From contig VSDH01000007.1 of the NCBI GenBank assembly GCA_008636105.1, positions 1 to 64,000 on the forward strand: a stretch of 64,000 bases of DNA. The letters run 5' to 3'. Under the pieces are notes generated by a model that saw only the letters and a list, made by a program, of their open reading frames with translations, had not been told where the DNA came from and ran no database searches. Positions 36,257 to 45,169 of the stretch are shown here, piece by piece. Source of the DNA: Candidatus Scalindua sediminis (GTDB lineage Bacteria > Planctomycetota > Brocadiia > Brocadiales > Scalinduaceae). Position 1 is the first letter of the stretch. Every line of letters begins with the position of its first letter. The position numbers and the translations under genes were made by a program.

Positions 36257-36628
36257 ATGAGCAGGAAAATAATGATAGTTGAGGACGAAAAGGCATTTCA
36301 CGATTTGTATTCAGTAATGTTTGAAGGCAAGGGTTACGATATAATTTGTGCGTATGATGGTGACGAAGCAATGGCGAAGCTTGAGGAAGATAAGCCAGAT
36401 GTGATAATCCTGGATATGCTTTTGGATATGGTTACGGGAGATACGTTTTTCTTATATCTAAAAGGCATGCCAGAGTATGCAGATATTCCTGTATTAATAA
36501 TAAGTGCCCTTTCTGAAAAACAATACAAAAACCTTAAGAAGATAGACCCAAATCTTGTGTATATTGAGAAGTCGTATTTAACCAAAGAGAGATTACTTGA
36601 GGAATTAGATAAAATATTGATCAGTTAG
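36257..36628 (+). CDS. Single-domain response regulator (CheY-like), copy 1
   Basis: This 123-residue receiver has the acidic pair 'VEDE', phospho-acceptor D in 'VIILDMLLDMVTGD' (about D53), and K in 'YIEKSYLTKE'. The residue after K is serine rather than the usual proline. There is no output domain, so it may act by protein contact or phosphorelay. It follows the kinase at 33625 and closely resembles the receiver at 38509. Confidence 0.9.
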   Translation: MSRKIMIVEDEKAFHDLYSVMFEGKGYDIICAYDGDEAMAKLEEDKPDVIILDMLLDMVTGDTFFLYLKGMPEYADIPVLIISALSEKQYKNLKKIDPNLVYIEKSYLTKERLLEELDKILIS

Positions 36629-36661
36629 TTTAAATATTAAAATAAATTTCATTTCTTAATT

Positions 36662-38311
36662 ATGTTTTCAAGACTTAAGCTGGGTACAAAGCTATTATGG
36701 TTTATCGCACCAATTATGGTTGTTGCAATGGGAATAGTGTTTACGTGGCTAATAAAAAAGGAAGAACGTTTAATTAGGGGAGAAATAAAGACGAAGGCAG
36801 AAATGCTTGCACTACAATTAGAAATTATTCGCGAATACATTGCGGAGAAACAAGATGTAATCAATACAGACCCAGAGACTGGAAATGTAACGTTTAAGCA
36901 CTTAAACCCGGCAAAGGTTGGTGCGGCAATTTCAAAGCGAATTAGTTCGTCTACGGATTATATTATAAAGCAAACGAGCTTAAACTATAGAAACCCTGAA
37001 AATGCCCCTGATGAATATGAGATAAAGATGTTAAAACAGCTCCAAACAAAAGATAACGAAGATACGATATGGGGAGAAGACTATGACAGGGAAGGTAAAA
37101 AGATAATTAGATATATAGTACCATTATATATAAAAGAAGATTGCCTTCAGTGTCATGGCATGCCAGCTTATGAAGGTGAGTTAGATATAACCGGATACAA
37201 AAAGGAGGGTTACAAATTAGGTGATTTGAGAGGAGCAATAAGTGTTATTGCACCAGCAGGACATATGGAGGCTGTAATATGGACTAATACATTAATTTTG
37301 TTTAGTATAGGTATAATTTCGACTATTTCAGTAATCTTTCTTACTTATCTATTGATAAGAAAATTTGTAAGGAAACCACTTGACCGCACAGTTGCTGCTA
37401 CAAGGGCAATAACAAGCGGTGACCTGTCAAAAAGAGTTGATGTGAAGTCAGGTGATGAGTTTGGAGAATTAGCAGAATCCTTTAATATTATGGCTGAATC
37501 TATAGAAGAAAAAACCAGGGCACTTGAGGAAACTACGCAGAATCTTGAGAGAGCTAATCAAGAACTCCGAGGCCTTGACGAGATGAAGGATAATATAATT
37601 AGAGATGTATCCCATGAGCTGAAATCTCCGTTGGCTCAATTAAGGCTGGCGCTTGAATTATGGGTTGGAGACAAGAAAGATGGAGCAAAGGATGAAAACA
37701 AAGCAAACCTCTTTAATGGTATCATAAAAGAAAATATCAAAAGGCTTAATAAAACTGTAGAAAGCATTCTGGAATTAACATCTCTGGAATCTGGCAGGGA
37801 AAATTATGACAAAGAATCTCTTCAGTTGAAAAAATTAATCGTTCAGGTAACAAAAAGCTCAACTTTATTGGCAAGACAGAAAGGTCTGACTATAAGAAGT
37901 ATATTACCCAATAAGTTACCAAACGTTGTGGTAGATAGACATGGAATTACCCGAGTGGTCACAAATTTAATAGATAATGCTATAAAATATACTAATAGTG
38001 GTGAGATATCCGTTTCACTTCAGCAAAAGAATTCTGAATTAGAAGTTTCAGTGAGGGATTCTGGTATAGGTATTGGCCTTTCCAAGGAACAACAATATAA
38101 GCTGTTTGAAAGATTCTATCAGGAGAATGCAAGCACACCTGGTACAGGTGTTGGCCTTTCTATATGTAAGACTATTGTAGAGGCTCATGGGGGGAAAATA
38201 TGGGCTGAAAGTAAAGGTAAAGGTGAAGGCTCTACTTTTAGGTTTACGTTACCATTGGTGACAGAAAAGGAGCCTATTGCTACAGATACGAAGGTTAATG
38301 ATGGAAACTAA
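36662..38311 (+). CDS. Sensor histidine kinase with haem-c sensor domain (Tll0287/DUF3365-like)
   Basis: This 549-residue protein has a first helix at about 10-30 and an extracytoplasmic domain ending in 'CLQCHGMPAYEGELD' (C161-C164-H165), a c-type haem site as in DUF3365/Tll0287-like sensors. A second helix (about 205-227), HAMP, coiled coil, HisKA with H318 ('RDVSHELKSPLAQ') and ATPase follow. Its catalytic half is plainly paralogous to the kinase at 33625. It probably senses redox state, NO or a small ligand through haem. Followed by its own receiver gene. Confidence 0.88.
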   Translation: MFSRLKLGTKLLWFIAPIMVVAMGIVFTWLIKKEERLIRGEIKTKAEMLALQLEIIREYIAEKQDVINTDPETGNVTFKHLNPAKVGAAISKRISSSTDYIIKQTSLNYRNPENAPDEYEIKMLKQLQTKDNEDTIWGEDYDREGKKIIRYIVPLYIKEDCLQCHGMPAYEGELDITGYKKEGYKLGDLRGAISVIAPAGHMEAVIWTNTLILFSIGIISTISVIFLTYLLIRKFVRKPLDRTVAATRAITSGDLSKRVDVKSGDEFGELAESFNIMAESIEEKTRALEETTQNLERANQELRGLDEMKDNIIRDVSHELKSPLAQLRLALELWVGDKKDGAKDENKANLFNGIIKENIKRLNKTVESILELTSLESGRENYDKESLQLKKLIVQVTKSSTLLARQKGLTIRSILPNKLPNVVVDRHGITRVVTNLIDNAIKYTNSGEISVSLQQKNSELEVSVRDSGIGIGLSKEQQYKLFERFYQENASTPGTGVGLSICKTIVEAHGGKIWAESKGKGEGSTFRFTLPLVTEKEPIATDTKVNDGN

Positions 38312-38508
38312 ACCCTGCAATATGTGAATTGTAAACGTAAACCTTTGGTTATGCTGTCTATCTGCCCAAAATAACTCGTTCAGGCGAATGAAAGGCATTT
38401 AGTTGACTTTTTAGGTGAGTTTGATAAAGTTTGCTGTTGCCATAATTTTAAAAATAATTATAATATATTTTTTTGCTATGTATCACAAATAAGAGGAGTA
38501 TTAAAAAA

Positions 38509-38874
38509 ATGGGTAAAACAATAATGATAGTAGAAGATGAACAATCTTTTCAGGACCTTTATGCAATGATGTTAGAAGACACGGATTATGAGATTGTTCG
38601 TGCGTATGATGGAGATGAGGCTTTATCAAAATTGGAGGAAGGGAAGCCCGATTTGATTATTCTCGATATACTATTAGATCTGGTAACAGGTGATACATTC
38701 TTCTTATACATAAAGGGCATGCCTGAATACGCCAATATTCCAGTCATTGTAGCCAGTAGCTTTTCCCCGAAAGCTTATAAAAACTTAAAGGAGATGGACC
38801 CAGACCTTGTATTTCTTGAGAAACCTTTTACAAAAGAAAAGTTAATTGAAGAAATCAAGGCCAAGATCAAGTAA
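38509..38874 (+). CDS. Single-domain response regulator (CheY-like), copy 2
   Basis: This 121-residue receiver starts at ATG 38509 (GAGG at 38494; the longer frame from 38473 is unlikely). 'TIMIVEDEQ', 'LIILDILLDLVTGD' and 'FLEKPFTKE' give all receiver residues, including the K-P that copy 1 lacks. The high similarity to copy 1 ('MPEYANIP', 'YDGDEALSKLEEGKPD') shows duplication of a kinase-receiver pair. Confidence 0.9.
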   Translation: MGKTIMIVEDEQSFQDLYAMMLEDTDYEIVRAYDGDEALSKLEEGKPDLIILDILLDLVTGDTFFLYIKGMPEYANIPVIVASSFSPKAYKNLKEMDPDLVFLEKPFTKEKLIEEIKAKIK

Positions 38875-38926
38875 GAAAAGCTGTATAATATATTGTTAAT
38901 ATTCTTCCGTTTTTGATTTTATCGTA

Positions 38927-39445
38927 TTACGCCTTGTTAGAAAGTCTTATGAGATAACTGATAAGTTTAAAGCAGAGTCCTGATAGCCTTTCGTAACGGG
39001 AGCAAACGGAGCTTTCTACAGTTACTGCGTCACTAACGTGAAGATCCCCTCCTTTAATAACTCGGCAGCGCACGCCACCCTGGCCGTTCATTGCATCCTT
39101 TGCCCCGTTACCAATCATTACTTCCATATTATTACATGGTTTACATCTCTCTTCTATCAGGACAAGGACAGATCCAAGACGTAATTTATACCCAATCGAT
39201 TCCTCCAGTAAAATACCCCTGACCACAATCTGCCGCCTACTCGCCCCAGCAGGTATTTCATAACCAAGTTCACGGGATACCATGTCCATAACTTCGGATT
39301 CAATTAAGGTAATCTGTCCAGTCTGGTATTTCCCTGAACGATAGTCTCCTTCAATACCGAAATTAGTGCGTATCGTGACGTGGTCACAAGATTCTGCAGG
39401 AGTCTTTTTTTCTCGTACAATATGAATTGAAACAACTCCAGCCAT
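38927..39445 (-). CDS. MOSC-domain protein
   Basis: This 172-residue protein starts 'MAGVVSIHIVREKKTPAESC' and has the MOSC core 'GIEGDYRSGKYQTGQITLIE', 'GASRRQIVVRGI' and 'ERCKPCNNMEV', where the CKPC cysteine is the conserved sulfur or metal-sulfur carrier site. MOSC domains act in molybdenum-cofactor sulfur transfer. Its first 62 bases overlap the end of the DUF2809 gene in another frame. Last gene of a leftward operon. Confidence 0.85.
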   Translation of the reverse strand: MAGVVSIHIVREKKTPAESCDHVTIRTNFGIEGDYRSGKYQTGQITLIESEVMDMVSRELGYEIPAGASRRQIVVRGILLEESIGYKLRLGSVLVLIEERCKPCNNMEVMIGNGAKDAMNGQGGVRCRVIKGGDLHVSDAVTVESSVCSRYERLSGLCFKLISYLIRLSNKA

Positions 39446-39833
39446 TTTTCTCCTTACTTTTAATTAATCCTATCAAAATCCAACCTGTGAAGCAACCGAT
39501 AACATAATGAGGGAAATCCCACCATGTAAATGTAGTTCCGATTAAGGCACTGCCTATAAATGTGGAACGAATAGTTTCCAGAAACGGAGGATGCCACAAC
39601 TGAAGAAATTCAAGAAAACAGGTAATTACCAATACAAAACTTGCTATCAAAAAAGCAGAAGTATAAGGTAACAATAAGATCACTACTAGACACCAGAATA
39701 TCTCGTAAAAGATACCGCCGGCATAGTCATTAAACCACCATGCCCCGGGTCCGATGTAAAATTTACTAGCAAAGCCAAGAGGAGTTATTATTAAGAGTGA
39801 TATGAGGGTGGGTAATCGTAAGGTTTTAGACAC
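39384..39833 (-). CDS. DUF2809-type membrane protein
   Basis: This 149-residue protein has four hydrophobic segments and family motifs 'GAWWFNDYAGGIFYEIFWCL', 'FLQLWHPPFLETIRSTFIG' and 'WWDFPHYVIGCFTGWILIG'. Function is unknown. It starts one base after the etfA stop and overlaps the MOSC gene for 62 bases, so translation of all three may be coupled. Confidence 0.85.
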   Translation of the reverse strand: MSKTLRLPTLISLLIITPLGFASKFYIGPGAWWFNDYAGGIFYEIFWCLVVILLLPYTSAFLIASFVLVITCFLEFLQLWHPPFLETIRSTFIGSALIGTTFTWWDFPHYVIGCFTGWILIGLIKSKEKNGWSCFNSYCTRKKDSCRIL

Positions 39834-39834
39834 T

Positions 39835-40827
39835 TTATTTTTTTCTCAACATCTTTTTCAGTTCCTCAGTCAGGAGAGGAACTATTGTAAAAAGGTCGCC
39901 AACTATCCCGTAGTCCGCAATTTTGAATATAGGGGCATCAGGGTCCTTGTTGATGGCAACGATACATTTTGATGTTGACATGCCAGCCTGATGTTGAATG
40001 GCTCCAGATATACCACATGCAATGTAAAGCTCAGGAGTCACAATCTTACCAGTTAAACCGACGTGGTGTTCATGTCCTACCCAACCTGCATCAACAACTG
40101 GACGAGACACTCCTAATGCTCCGCCCAATATATTTGCAAGTTCTTCGAGCATCTTAAAATTTTCTGGGGCTTTCATACCTCTACCGCCGGAAACAATAAT
40201 CCTGGCTTCAGTCAGGTTCACAACGGTTTTTGGTGGAGGTATAATCTCTTTAATTTGCACCCTCAGATTTTCAGGAAGGATTTCAGTATCTATCTTTTCC
40301 AGGATAGCAGTTTTTGAACTATTCTCTATTGAAGGTTTGAATATATTCTGTCTTAATGTAGCTATTTGATATTTTGGTGTGTTACTTGTTACAGTTGCTC
40401 TCGTCTTTCCTCCGTATATTGGCCTTACGGCTGTGAGTAGTGTATCATTAATGTCCAGGGAGATACACTCACTGATTAAGTTTGTTTTTAACCTTGCAGC
40501 CAGTCGGGGAGCAACGTCTTTACCAATGGACGTAGCACCCAGAAGTACTATTGAAGGTTCTATCTTCGATACTACATCAGTTAAAGTATTGATGTATGCT
40601 TCACTATTATAATTTTCAAGGATTTTACTATCGGCTACTAATACCTTATCGGGACTATGAAATCTTAATATGTCTGCTAAAGAACTTATATTAAAACCCA
40701 ATATGGTAACGTTTAATTCAGTATTCAGTTTATCAGCTAATCGTCTTGCTTCGCCTATTACTTCAAACGTAATCCTTCTAAGTGTTCCTTCTCTTTGTTC
40801 GGCAATAGCCAGTACAGGTTTGTTCAT
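39835..40827 (-). CDS. etfA: Electron transfer flavoprotein alpha subunit
   Basis: This 330-residue protein binds FAD and passes electrons from acyl-CoA dehydrogenases to quinone or a bifurcating partner. The C-terminal FAD motif reads 'ARIIVSGGRGMKAPENFKML' and 'YIACGISGAIQHQAGM'. The N-terminal domain is complete. It lies 36 bp after etfB in the acyl-CoA operon. No acyl-CoA dehydrogenase or ETF-quinone oxidoreductase is in view. Confidence 0.95.
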   Translation of the reverse strand: MNKPVLAIAEQREGTLRRITFEVIGEARRLADKLNTELNVTILGFNISSLADILRFHSPDKVLVADSKILENYNSEAYINTLTDVVSKIEPSIVLLGATSIGKDVAPRLAARLKTNLISECISLDINDTLLTAVRPIYGGKTRATVTSNTPKYQIATLRQNIFKPSIENSSKTAILEKIDTEILPENLRVQIKEIIPPPKTVVNLTEARIIVSGGRGMKAPENFKMLEELANILGGALGVSRPVVDAGWVGHEHHVGLTGKIVTPELYIACGISGAIQHQAGMSTSKCIVAINKDPDAPIFKIADYGIVGDLFTIVPLLTEELKKMLRKK

Positions 40828-40863
40828 GAGGTATCACGTTTTATGTCTGGAATCTTTTGTGGA

Positions 40864-41658
40864 TTATATTACCCCTGCTTCCTCACGTAAAAGTCTTGTT
40901 AATTCCTTTACCACATCCTGTGGTTCCCCTTCTAAAATCTTCCCTGCCCTTCTTGCTGATGGTATCTCCATCTTTATCACTTGAAGTTTCGAACCAGCTT
41001 TACCAATTTCTTTTTTATTCAATCCCAGACTATCAGAATCGATTTCCTGGAAAGGTTTTTGCCTTGCCTTCATGATTCCTGGCAAGGAAGCATAACGAGG
41101 TTGATTCAGTCCATAATGACAGGTAAAGACAGCGGGTAGTTTACATTCTATTATCTCAATATTGTCTTCCGTTTTTCTATGTACTGTAGCCTTACAATAT
41201 GTTTCATCAATTTCTATTTTATTTATTAATGAAACATGAGGTAAGTTTAGAAGTTCTGCTAATTGAATGGCAACGGCTCCATTATCATCGTCCATAGCCT
41301 GCCTTCCGCAGAGAATAATGTCGTAAGGTATTTTTTTTATTGCCTCATAAAGTATAAGAGCAGTTCCGTATGAATCAGATTCTTCAAATGATTCATCCTT
41401 CAAGTGTATAGCCTTGTCTACTCCCATTGCCAGACAACTTCTTAACGCTTCAGTTACCCTTGCTGGTCCCATACTGATGACTGTAATAGCTCCCTTATCC
41501 AATCTTTCTTTAATTCTAAGGGCTTCTTCCACGGCATTTTCGTCGTAAGGATTAACAATATACGAAATGTTTGATCTATCAATATCAAGACCAGATTGAG
41601 CTATTGTTATCTTGGTTTCTGTGTCGGGGACCTGCTTTATACAAACGATAATGTTCAT
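40864..41658 (-). CDS. etfB: Electron transfer flavoprotein beta subunit
   Basis: This 264-residue partner of EtfA has 'NIIVCIKQVPDTE' at the start, 'NPYDENAVEEALRIKE' and 'LCGRQAMDDDNGAVAIQLAE', the nucleotide-site signature. The downstream half is normal. It is co-directional with enoyl-CoA hydratase, about 105 bp upstream. Confidence 0.95.
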   Translation of the reverse strand: MNIIVCIKQVPDTETKITIAQSGLDIDRSNISYIVNPYDENAVEEALRIKERLDKGAITVISMGPARVTEALRSCLAMGVDKAIHLKDESFEESDSYGTALILYEAIKKIPYDIILCGRQAMDDDNGAVAIQLAELLNLPHVSLINKIEIDETYCKATVHRKTEDNIEIIECKLPAVFTCHYGLNQPRYASLPGIMKARQKPFQEIDSDSLGLNKKEIGKAGSKLQVIKMEIPSARRAGKILEGEPQDVVKELTRLLREEAGVI

Positions 41659-41763
41659 GAATAGATTAGTTCATTCAGGGTATTAACACATGTTTTTTGC
41701 GATGCAAAACAGAATTTGTAGAAGAAAATACATTTTATGTTGTGGGTTATGTGATTCCTTCGT

Positions 41764-42573
41764 CTATTTATCTTTGAATTTAGGTTGTCGTTTTTCTAGA
41801 AATGCTGAAACCCCTTCTCTCCAATCTTCTGTTTCAAATATCTTGTTAAAAAGACTTGTTTCTAGTTCTAGACCTCTATCGAAACTTCCTGCATACTCAT
41901 TTCGTGCCTCTGGCAGATTCGACGAGGCGAACATAATCGCTTTCAATGCGGAGGAAACAGCAATGAATCCTTTTTCAGCAATCTTCGTTGCAAGCCCTTT
42001 TGCTTCTTTAATTAGTTCGTCTGCGGGAGCTAAAAGATTAATCAATCCTATTTCCTTCATGTCTTTTGCCAATACCTTTTCACCAGTTAAAATCATTTCG
42101 ATCGCCTTTCCTCTTCCTACTAATCTCGGGAGTAACTGTGTTCCACCGAATCCAGGTATGATTCCAAGGGCTATCTCTGGCAGGCCTAACTTGGCATTAT
42201 CTGTGGCGATTCTAATATGACAGGCCATTGCCAATTCTAATCCACCACCGAGGCAGACGTTGTTAATAGCGGCAATTATAGGTTTTTGCAAATTTAACAT
42301 CTTTTTAATAAGTCCCTGACCGAGGTGACTAAATTCCTTTGCTTCTTTAGCAGAATTAATCTTTGCAATCTCCTTTATATCCGCTCCTGCACAGAAGAAT
42401 TTCCCTTTCCCTGTTATTATTATTACTTTGGTATCATCTCTTTCTATGAGTGAGTCAAGTGTATTACTCAATTCGTTTATTACTTGAGTGGAAAGTACAT
42501 TTGCAGGTGGATTATCAATTTGTAGAATAGCAACCTTGTTTTCAATCTCACAAGTGATATGCTGTTTTTTCAT
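41764..42573 (-). CDS. Enoyl-CoA hydratase
   Basis: This 269-residue crotonase-fold protein hydrates enoyl-CoA. Both catalytic glutamates are present, in 'GGGLELAMACHIRIA' and 'LGLPEIALGIIPGFGGTQ', and the oxyanion loop 'FCAGADIKEI' is intact. The context with ETF and acyl-CoA mutase suggests short branched- or straight-chain acyl-CoA oxidation or synthesis. Confidence 0.92.
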   Translation of the reverse strand: MKKQHITCEIENKVAILQIDNPPANVLSTQVINELSNTLDSLIERDDTKVIIITGKGKFFCAGADIKEIAKINSAKEAKEFSHLGQGLIKKMLNLQKPIIAAINNVCLGGGLELAMACHIRIATDNAKLGLPEIALGIIPGFGGTQLLPRLVGRGKAIEMILTGEKVLAKDMKEIGLINLLAPADELIKEAKGLATKIAEKGFIAVSSALKAIMFASSNLPEARNEYAGSFDRGLELETSLFNKIFETEDWREGVSAFLEKRQPKFKDK

Positions 42574-42587
42574 CTTTTGTTTATTTT

Positions 42588-42791
42588 CTAACCTTCCAGT
42601 ATAAAGGTTATATCTACTGTTACTCTGTATTCCGTTATCTTACCTTCAATAATCTTTGCCTTCTGGCTCACTATTTCTAAACCGGTTATACCCCTGAGAG
42701 TTTTGTTTGCCCTCTTAAGCCCTTCCTGTACTGCGTCTTGCCAACTGGTTGGCGATGAGGACGTTATCCTGGTTACCCTTGCTACTGCCAT
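42588..42791 (-). CDS. Dodecin
   Basis: This 67-residue flavin-storage protein forms a hollow dodecamer. The sequence 'RVTRITSSSPTSWQDAVQEG' contains the flavin-stacking tryptophan, and the end 'EYRVTVDITFILEG' is standard. It may buffer FMN/FAD for the ETF genes in the same operon. It ends 14 bp before the enoyl-CoA hydratase start. Confidence 0.93.
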   Translation of the reverse strand: MAVARVTRITSSSPTSWQDAVQEGLKRANKTLRGITGLEIVSQKAKIIEGKITEYRVTVDITFILEG

Positions 42792-42848
42792 TAGAAATCA
42801 CCCCCCTTCAAAAAACTTATGTTTTTATTTGTTTATATAAAATTGGAT

Positions 42849-43277
42849 TTATGATGACTTATAGTTTTTAACGAATTCTATAATTTCTTCAAGAGGTGTT
42901 CCTGATCCGAAGAGTTTTTTTACTCCCATTTTTTTTAGTTTTTTTATGTCTTCATCCGGTATGATTCCACCCCCAAAGACTCCGATATCCCTGGCACCCT
43001 TTTCCTTAAGGAGCTTTACTGCTCTGGGAAATACTGCCATGTGTGCTCCAGAAAGGATACTAAAACCAATAAGGTCTACGTTTTCTTCAATTGCCCTTTC
43101 GATTACAGATTCGGGCGTTTGATGAAGTCCCGTGTAGATTATGTTTATACCGGCTTCAGACAAGGCCTTTGCCACGATCTTTATTCCGCGATCATGGCCG
43201 TCTAGTCCTGCCTTTGCAAGCAATACACGAACCTTTGTTTTTGTCTTCGGCTTCCTTTTGATTTTAATTTTTGGCAT
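42849..43277 (-). CDS. B12-binding subunit of acyl-CoA mutase
   Basis: This ~142-residue protein starts at ATG 43277 (nine extra codons upstream are unlikely). A Lys-rich leader is followed by 'RVLLAKAGLDGHDRG', the DxHxxG cobalamin ligand motif with histidine, then 'GFSILSGAHM' and 'GGGIIPDED', all standard for mutase small subunits. It works with the large subunit at 43514. The 236-bp gap between them holds a folded repeat. Confidence 0.93.
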   Translation of the reverse strand: MPKIKIKRKPKTKTKVRVLLAKAGLDGHDRGIKIVAKALSEAGINIIYTGLHQTPESVIERAIEENVDLIGFSILSGAHMAVFPRAVKLLKEKGARDIGVFGGGIIPDEDIKKLKKMGVKKLFGSGTPLEEIIEFVKNYKSS

Positions 43278-43347
43278 TAAATCTATGGTAAACAACCATA
43301 TCACTTTGTAGCACTACGAAGCATGAAAACTATAGTCGTTTAGATCT

Positions 43348-43419
43348 TGGATTCCCTGCGAGAGCAGGGTATTTCCTTCCTATCGGAAGGCGTCCTCGTC
43401 CGCCCTGGCGGGACTCCAA
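43348..43419. repeat. Cloverleaf-like hairpin repeat
   Basis: Three hairpins in a row (CCCTGC/GCAGGG, CCTTCC/GGAAGG, CCGCC/GGCGG) are closed by a long-range stem TTGGA (43348)/TCCAA (43415). The result is a GC-rich four-arm fold in an AT-rich gap between mutase subunit genes. It lacks tRNA anticodon and T-loop features. Confidence 0.7.
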
Positions 43420-43513
43420 TGTTTATTTTCAAATTAAAAGACGAAAAAAGTATAATCCAAGGTGAAAACGATGCAAGCTGGCAACCGTAGTTGCTTTGCT
43501 CGCAATTATAGTA

Positions 43514-45169
43514 TTAAAATATTATAGGTTCTTTGTATACTCCAAATACCTTACGCCATACATCCATAATCTCCCCAAGTGTTGCATAGCTTTTCACGCA
43601 CTCCATTACGTAGGGCATCAAGTTTTTATCAGTTTTTGAAGATTCTTCTAACGCCTTTAAACTGCTCTTAACTTTCTTGTTGTTCCTTTTTCCTTTTATG
43701 GCCTTTAGATTCTTTATCTGTTCTCTTTCAAGTGATGGATCTATCTCAAGTATATTAATTGTAGTAGCCTTCTCCTCTGGATTGACGTATTCATTTACTC
43801 CTACTGTAATTCTTTCTTTCCGTTCTACAGATTCTTGATACGCCTTGGCAGATTTAGTAATTTCTTTTTGGAAGTAACCATCTTCAAGACACTTAAATAC
43901 TCCACCATGTCTTTTTATTTCTTTAAAATACGCATTAGCTTCGTCTTCTAGTTTGTTGGTCAAGGTTTCAACAAAATATGATCCACCAAGTGGATCGACA
44001 GTATTGATAACGCCTGTTTCGTGAGCAATGATTTGTTGTGTTCTAAGGGCAATAAGTACTGCTTTTTCTGAAGGCAGGGCTAGTGTTTCATCCATTGAGT
44101 TTGTGTGGAGTGATTGTGCTCCTCCTAACACCCCCTGCAGTGCTTGAAGTGTTGTCCTGATTATGTTGTTTTCTGGCTGCTGAGCAGTTAGCGTACAACC
44201 TGCTGTCTGTACATGGAAGCGTAATAAGAGTGATTCCTTTTTCTTTGCACCGTATTTTTCCTTCATCGTCTTTGCCCAGATTCTACGGGCAGCCCGAAAT
44301 TTTGCTATCTCTTCGAAGAAGTCTGAATGGGAATTAAAAAAGAACGAAAGCCTTGGAGCAAAAGAGTCTACGTCCAGTCCTGCATTTATGGCAGCTTCTA
44401 CGTAAGTAAAACCGTCTGCCAGGGTAAAGGCCAGTTCCTGAATTGCAGTGGCACCTGCCTCTCTGATGTGATAACCGCTTATCGAGATAGTATTCCATCT
44501 TGGAACATTTTCTATACAGTAAGCAATTATGTTTGTGATTATTCTTACCGATTCTTTTGGTGGTAAAATGTATGTCTTTTGTGCTATATATTCTTTTAAG
44601 GTATCATTTTGTATTGTCCCCCCAAGTTTATCAAAAGGGATGCCCCTCTTTTCTGCTACTGCCAGATACATAGCGAAGATTATGGCTGCTGGTGAGTTGA
44701 TTGTCATAGATGTAGTTATTTTGTCGAGTGGAATATTGCCAAACAGTATTTCCATGTCTGTCAGCGTATCAATAGCCACACCACATCTGCCTACTTCACC
44801 CTTTGAACGTGGATGGTCAGAATCATAGCCCATAATTGTAGGTACATCAAATGCCACCGAAAGACCTGTTTCACCTTGGTTGAGTAAATATTTAAACCTT
44901 TTATTTGTTTCCCTGGCCGTACCAAATCCGGCAAACATTCTCATTGTCCAGAGACGCCCTCGGTACATATTTTCATGTATTCCTCGGGTGTACGGGTATT
45001 TACCTGGTAAGCCTATATCTTCGAGATAGTTGCAGGAGGAGATGTCTAGTGGTGTATAGAGTGATTTAACTTTTGTACCTGAAATGGTGCGAAACTTGGT
45101 GGCTCTTTCATGAGCTTTCTTCATTTTTATCCCTACGGGCTTTCTCTTTTTTAATTTTTTGACTTTCAA
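43514..45169 (-). CDS. B12-dependent acyl-CoA mutase large subunit, isobutyryl-CoA-mutase-like
   Basis: This 551-residue TIM-barrel subunit matches the archaeal-type methylmalonyl-CoA mutase family ('YPYTRGIHENMYRGRLWTMR', 'SISGYHIREAGATA', 'AQQPENNIIRT'). At the two positions that set specificity, it has F79 ('MRMFAGFGT') and Q197 ('KEYIAQKTYILPP') where methylmalonyl-CoA mutase has Tyr and Arg. Phe/Gln is the isobutyryl-CoA mutase pair. I therefore expect an uncharged acyl-CoA substrate (isobutyryl/butyryl or similar). The lysine-rich N-terminus has several possible starts. It heads the leftward operon. Confidence 0.88.
   Translation of the reverse strand: MKVKKLKKRKPVGIKMKKAHERATKFRTISGTKVKSLYTPLDISSCNYLEDIGLPGKYPYTRGIHENMYRGRLWTMRMFAGFGTARETNKRFKYLLNQGETGLSVAFDVPTIMGYDSDHPRSKGEVGRCGVAIDTLTDMEILFGNIPLDKITTSMTINSPAAIIFAMYLAVAEKRGIPFDKLGGTIQNDTLKEYIAQKTYILPPKESVRIITNIIAYCIENVPRWNTISISGYHIREAGATAIQELAFTLADGFTYVEAAINAGLDVDSFAPRLSFFFNSHSDFFEEIAKFRAARRIWAKTMKEKYGAKKKESLLLRFHVQTAGCTLTAQQPENNIIRTTLQALQGVLGGAQSLHTNSMDETLALPSEKAVLIALRTQQIIAHETGVINTVDPLGGSYFVETLTNKLEDEANAYFKEIKRHGGVFKCLEDGYFQKEITKSAKAYQESVERKERITVGVNEYVNPEEKATTINILEIDPSLEREQIKNLKAIKGKRNNKKVKSSLKALEESSKTDKNLMPYVMECVKSYATLGEIMDVWRKVFGVYKEPIIF

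Noticed and set aside
41690-42220. 176-residue plus-strand ORF
   Set aside because: Antisense to the enoyl-CoA hydratase gene with catalytic motifs intact on the other strand.
43348-43419. Possible tRNA because of the cloverleaf shape
   Set aside because: Arm lengths, lack of a T-loop consensus and lack of a seven-base anticodon loop exclude a normal tRNA.
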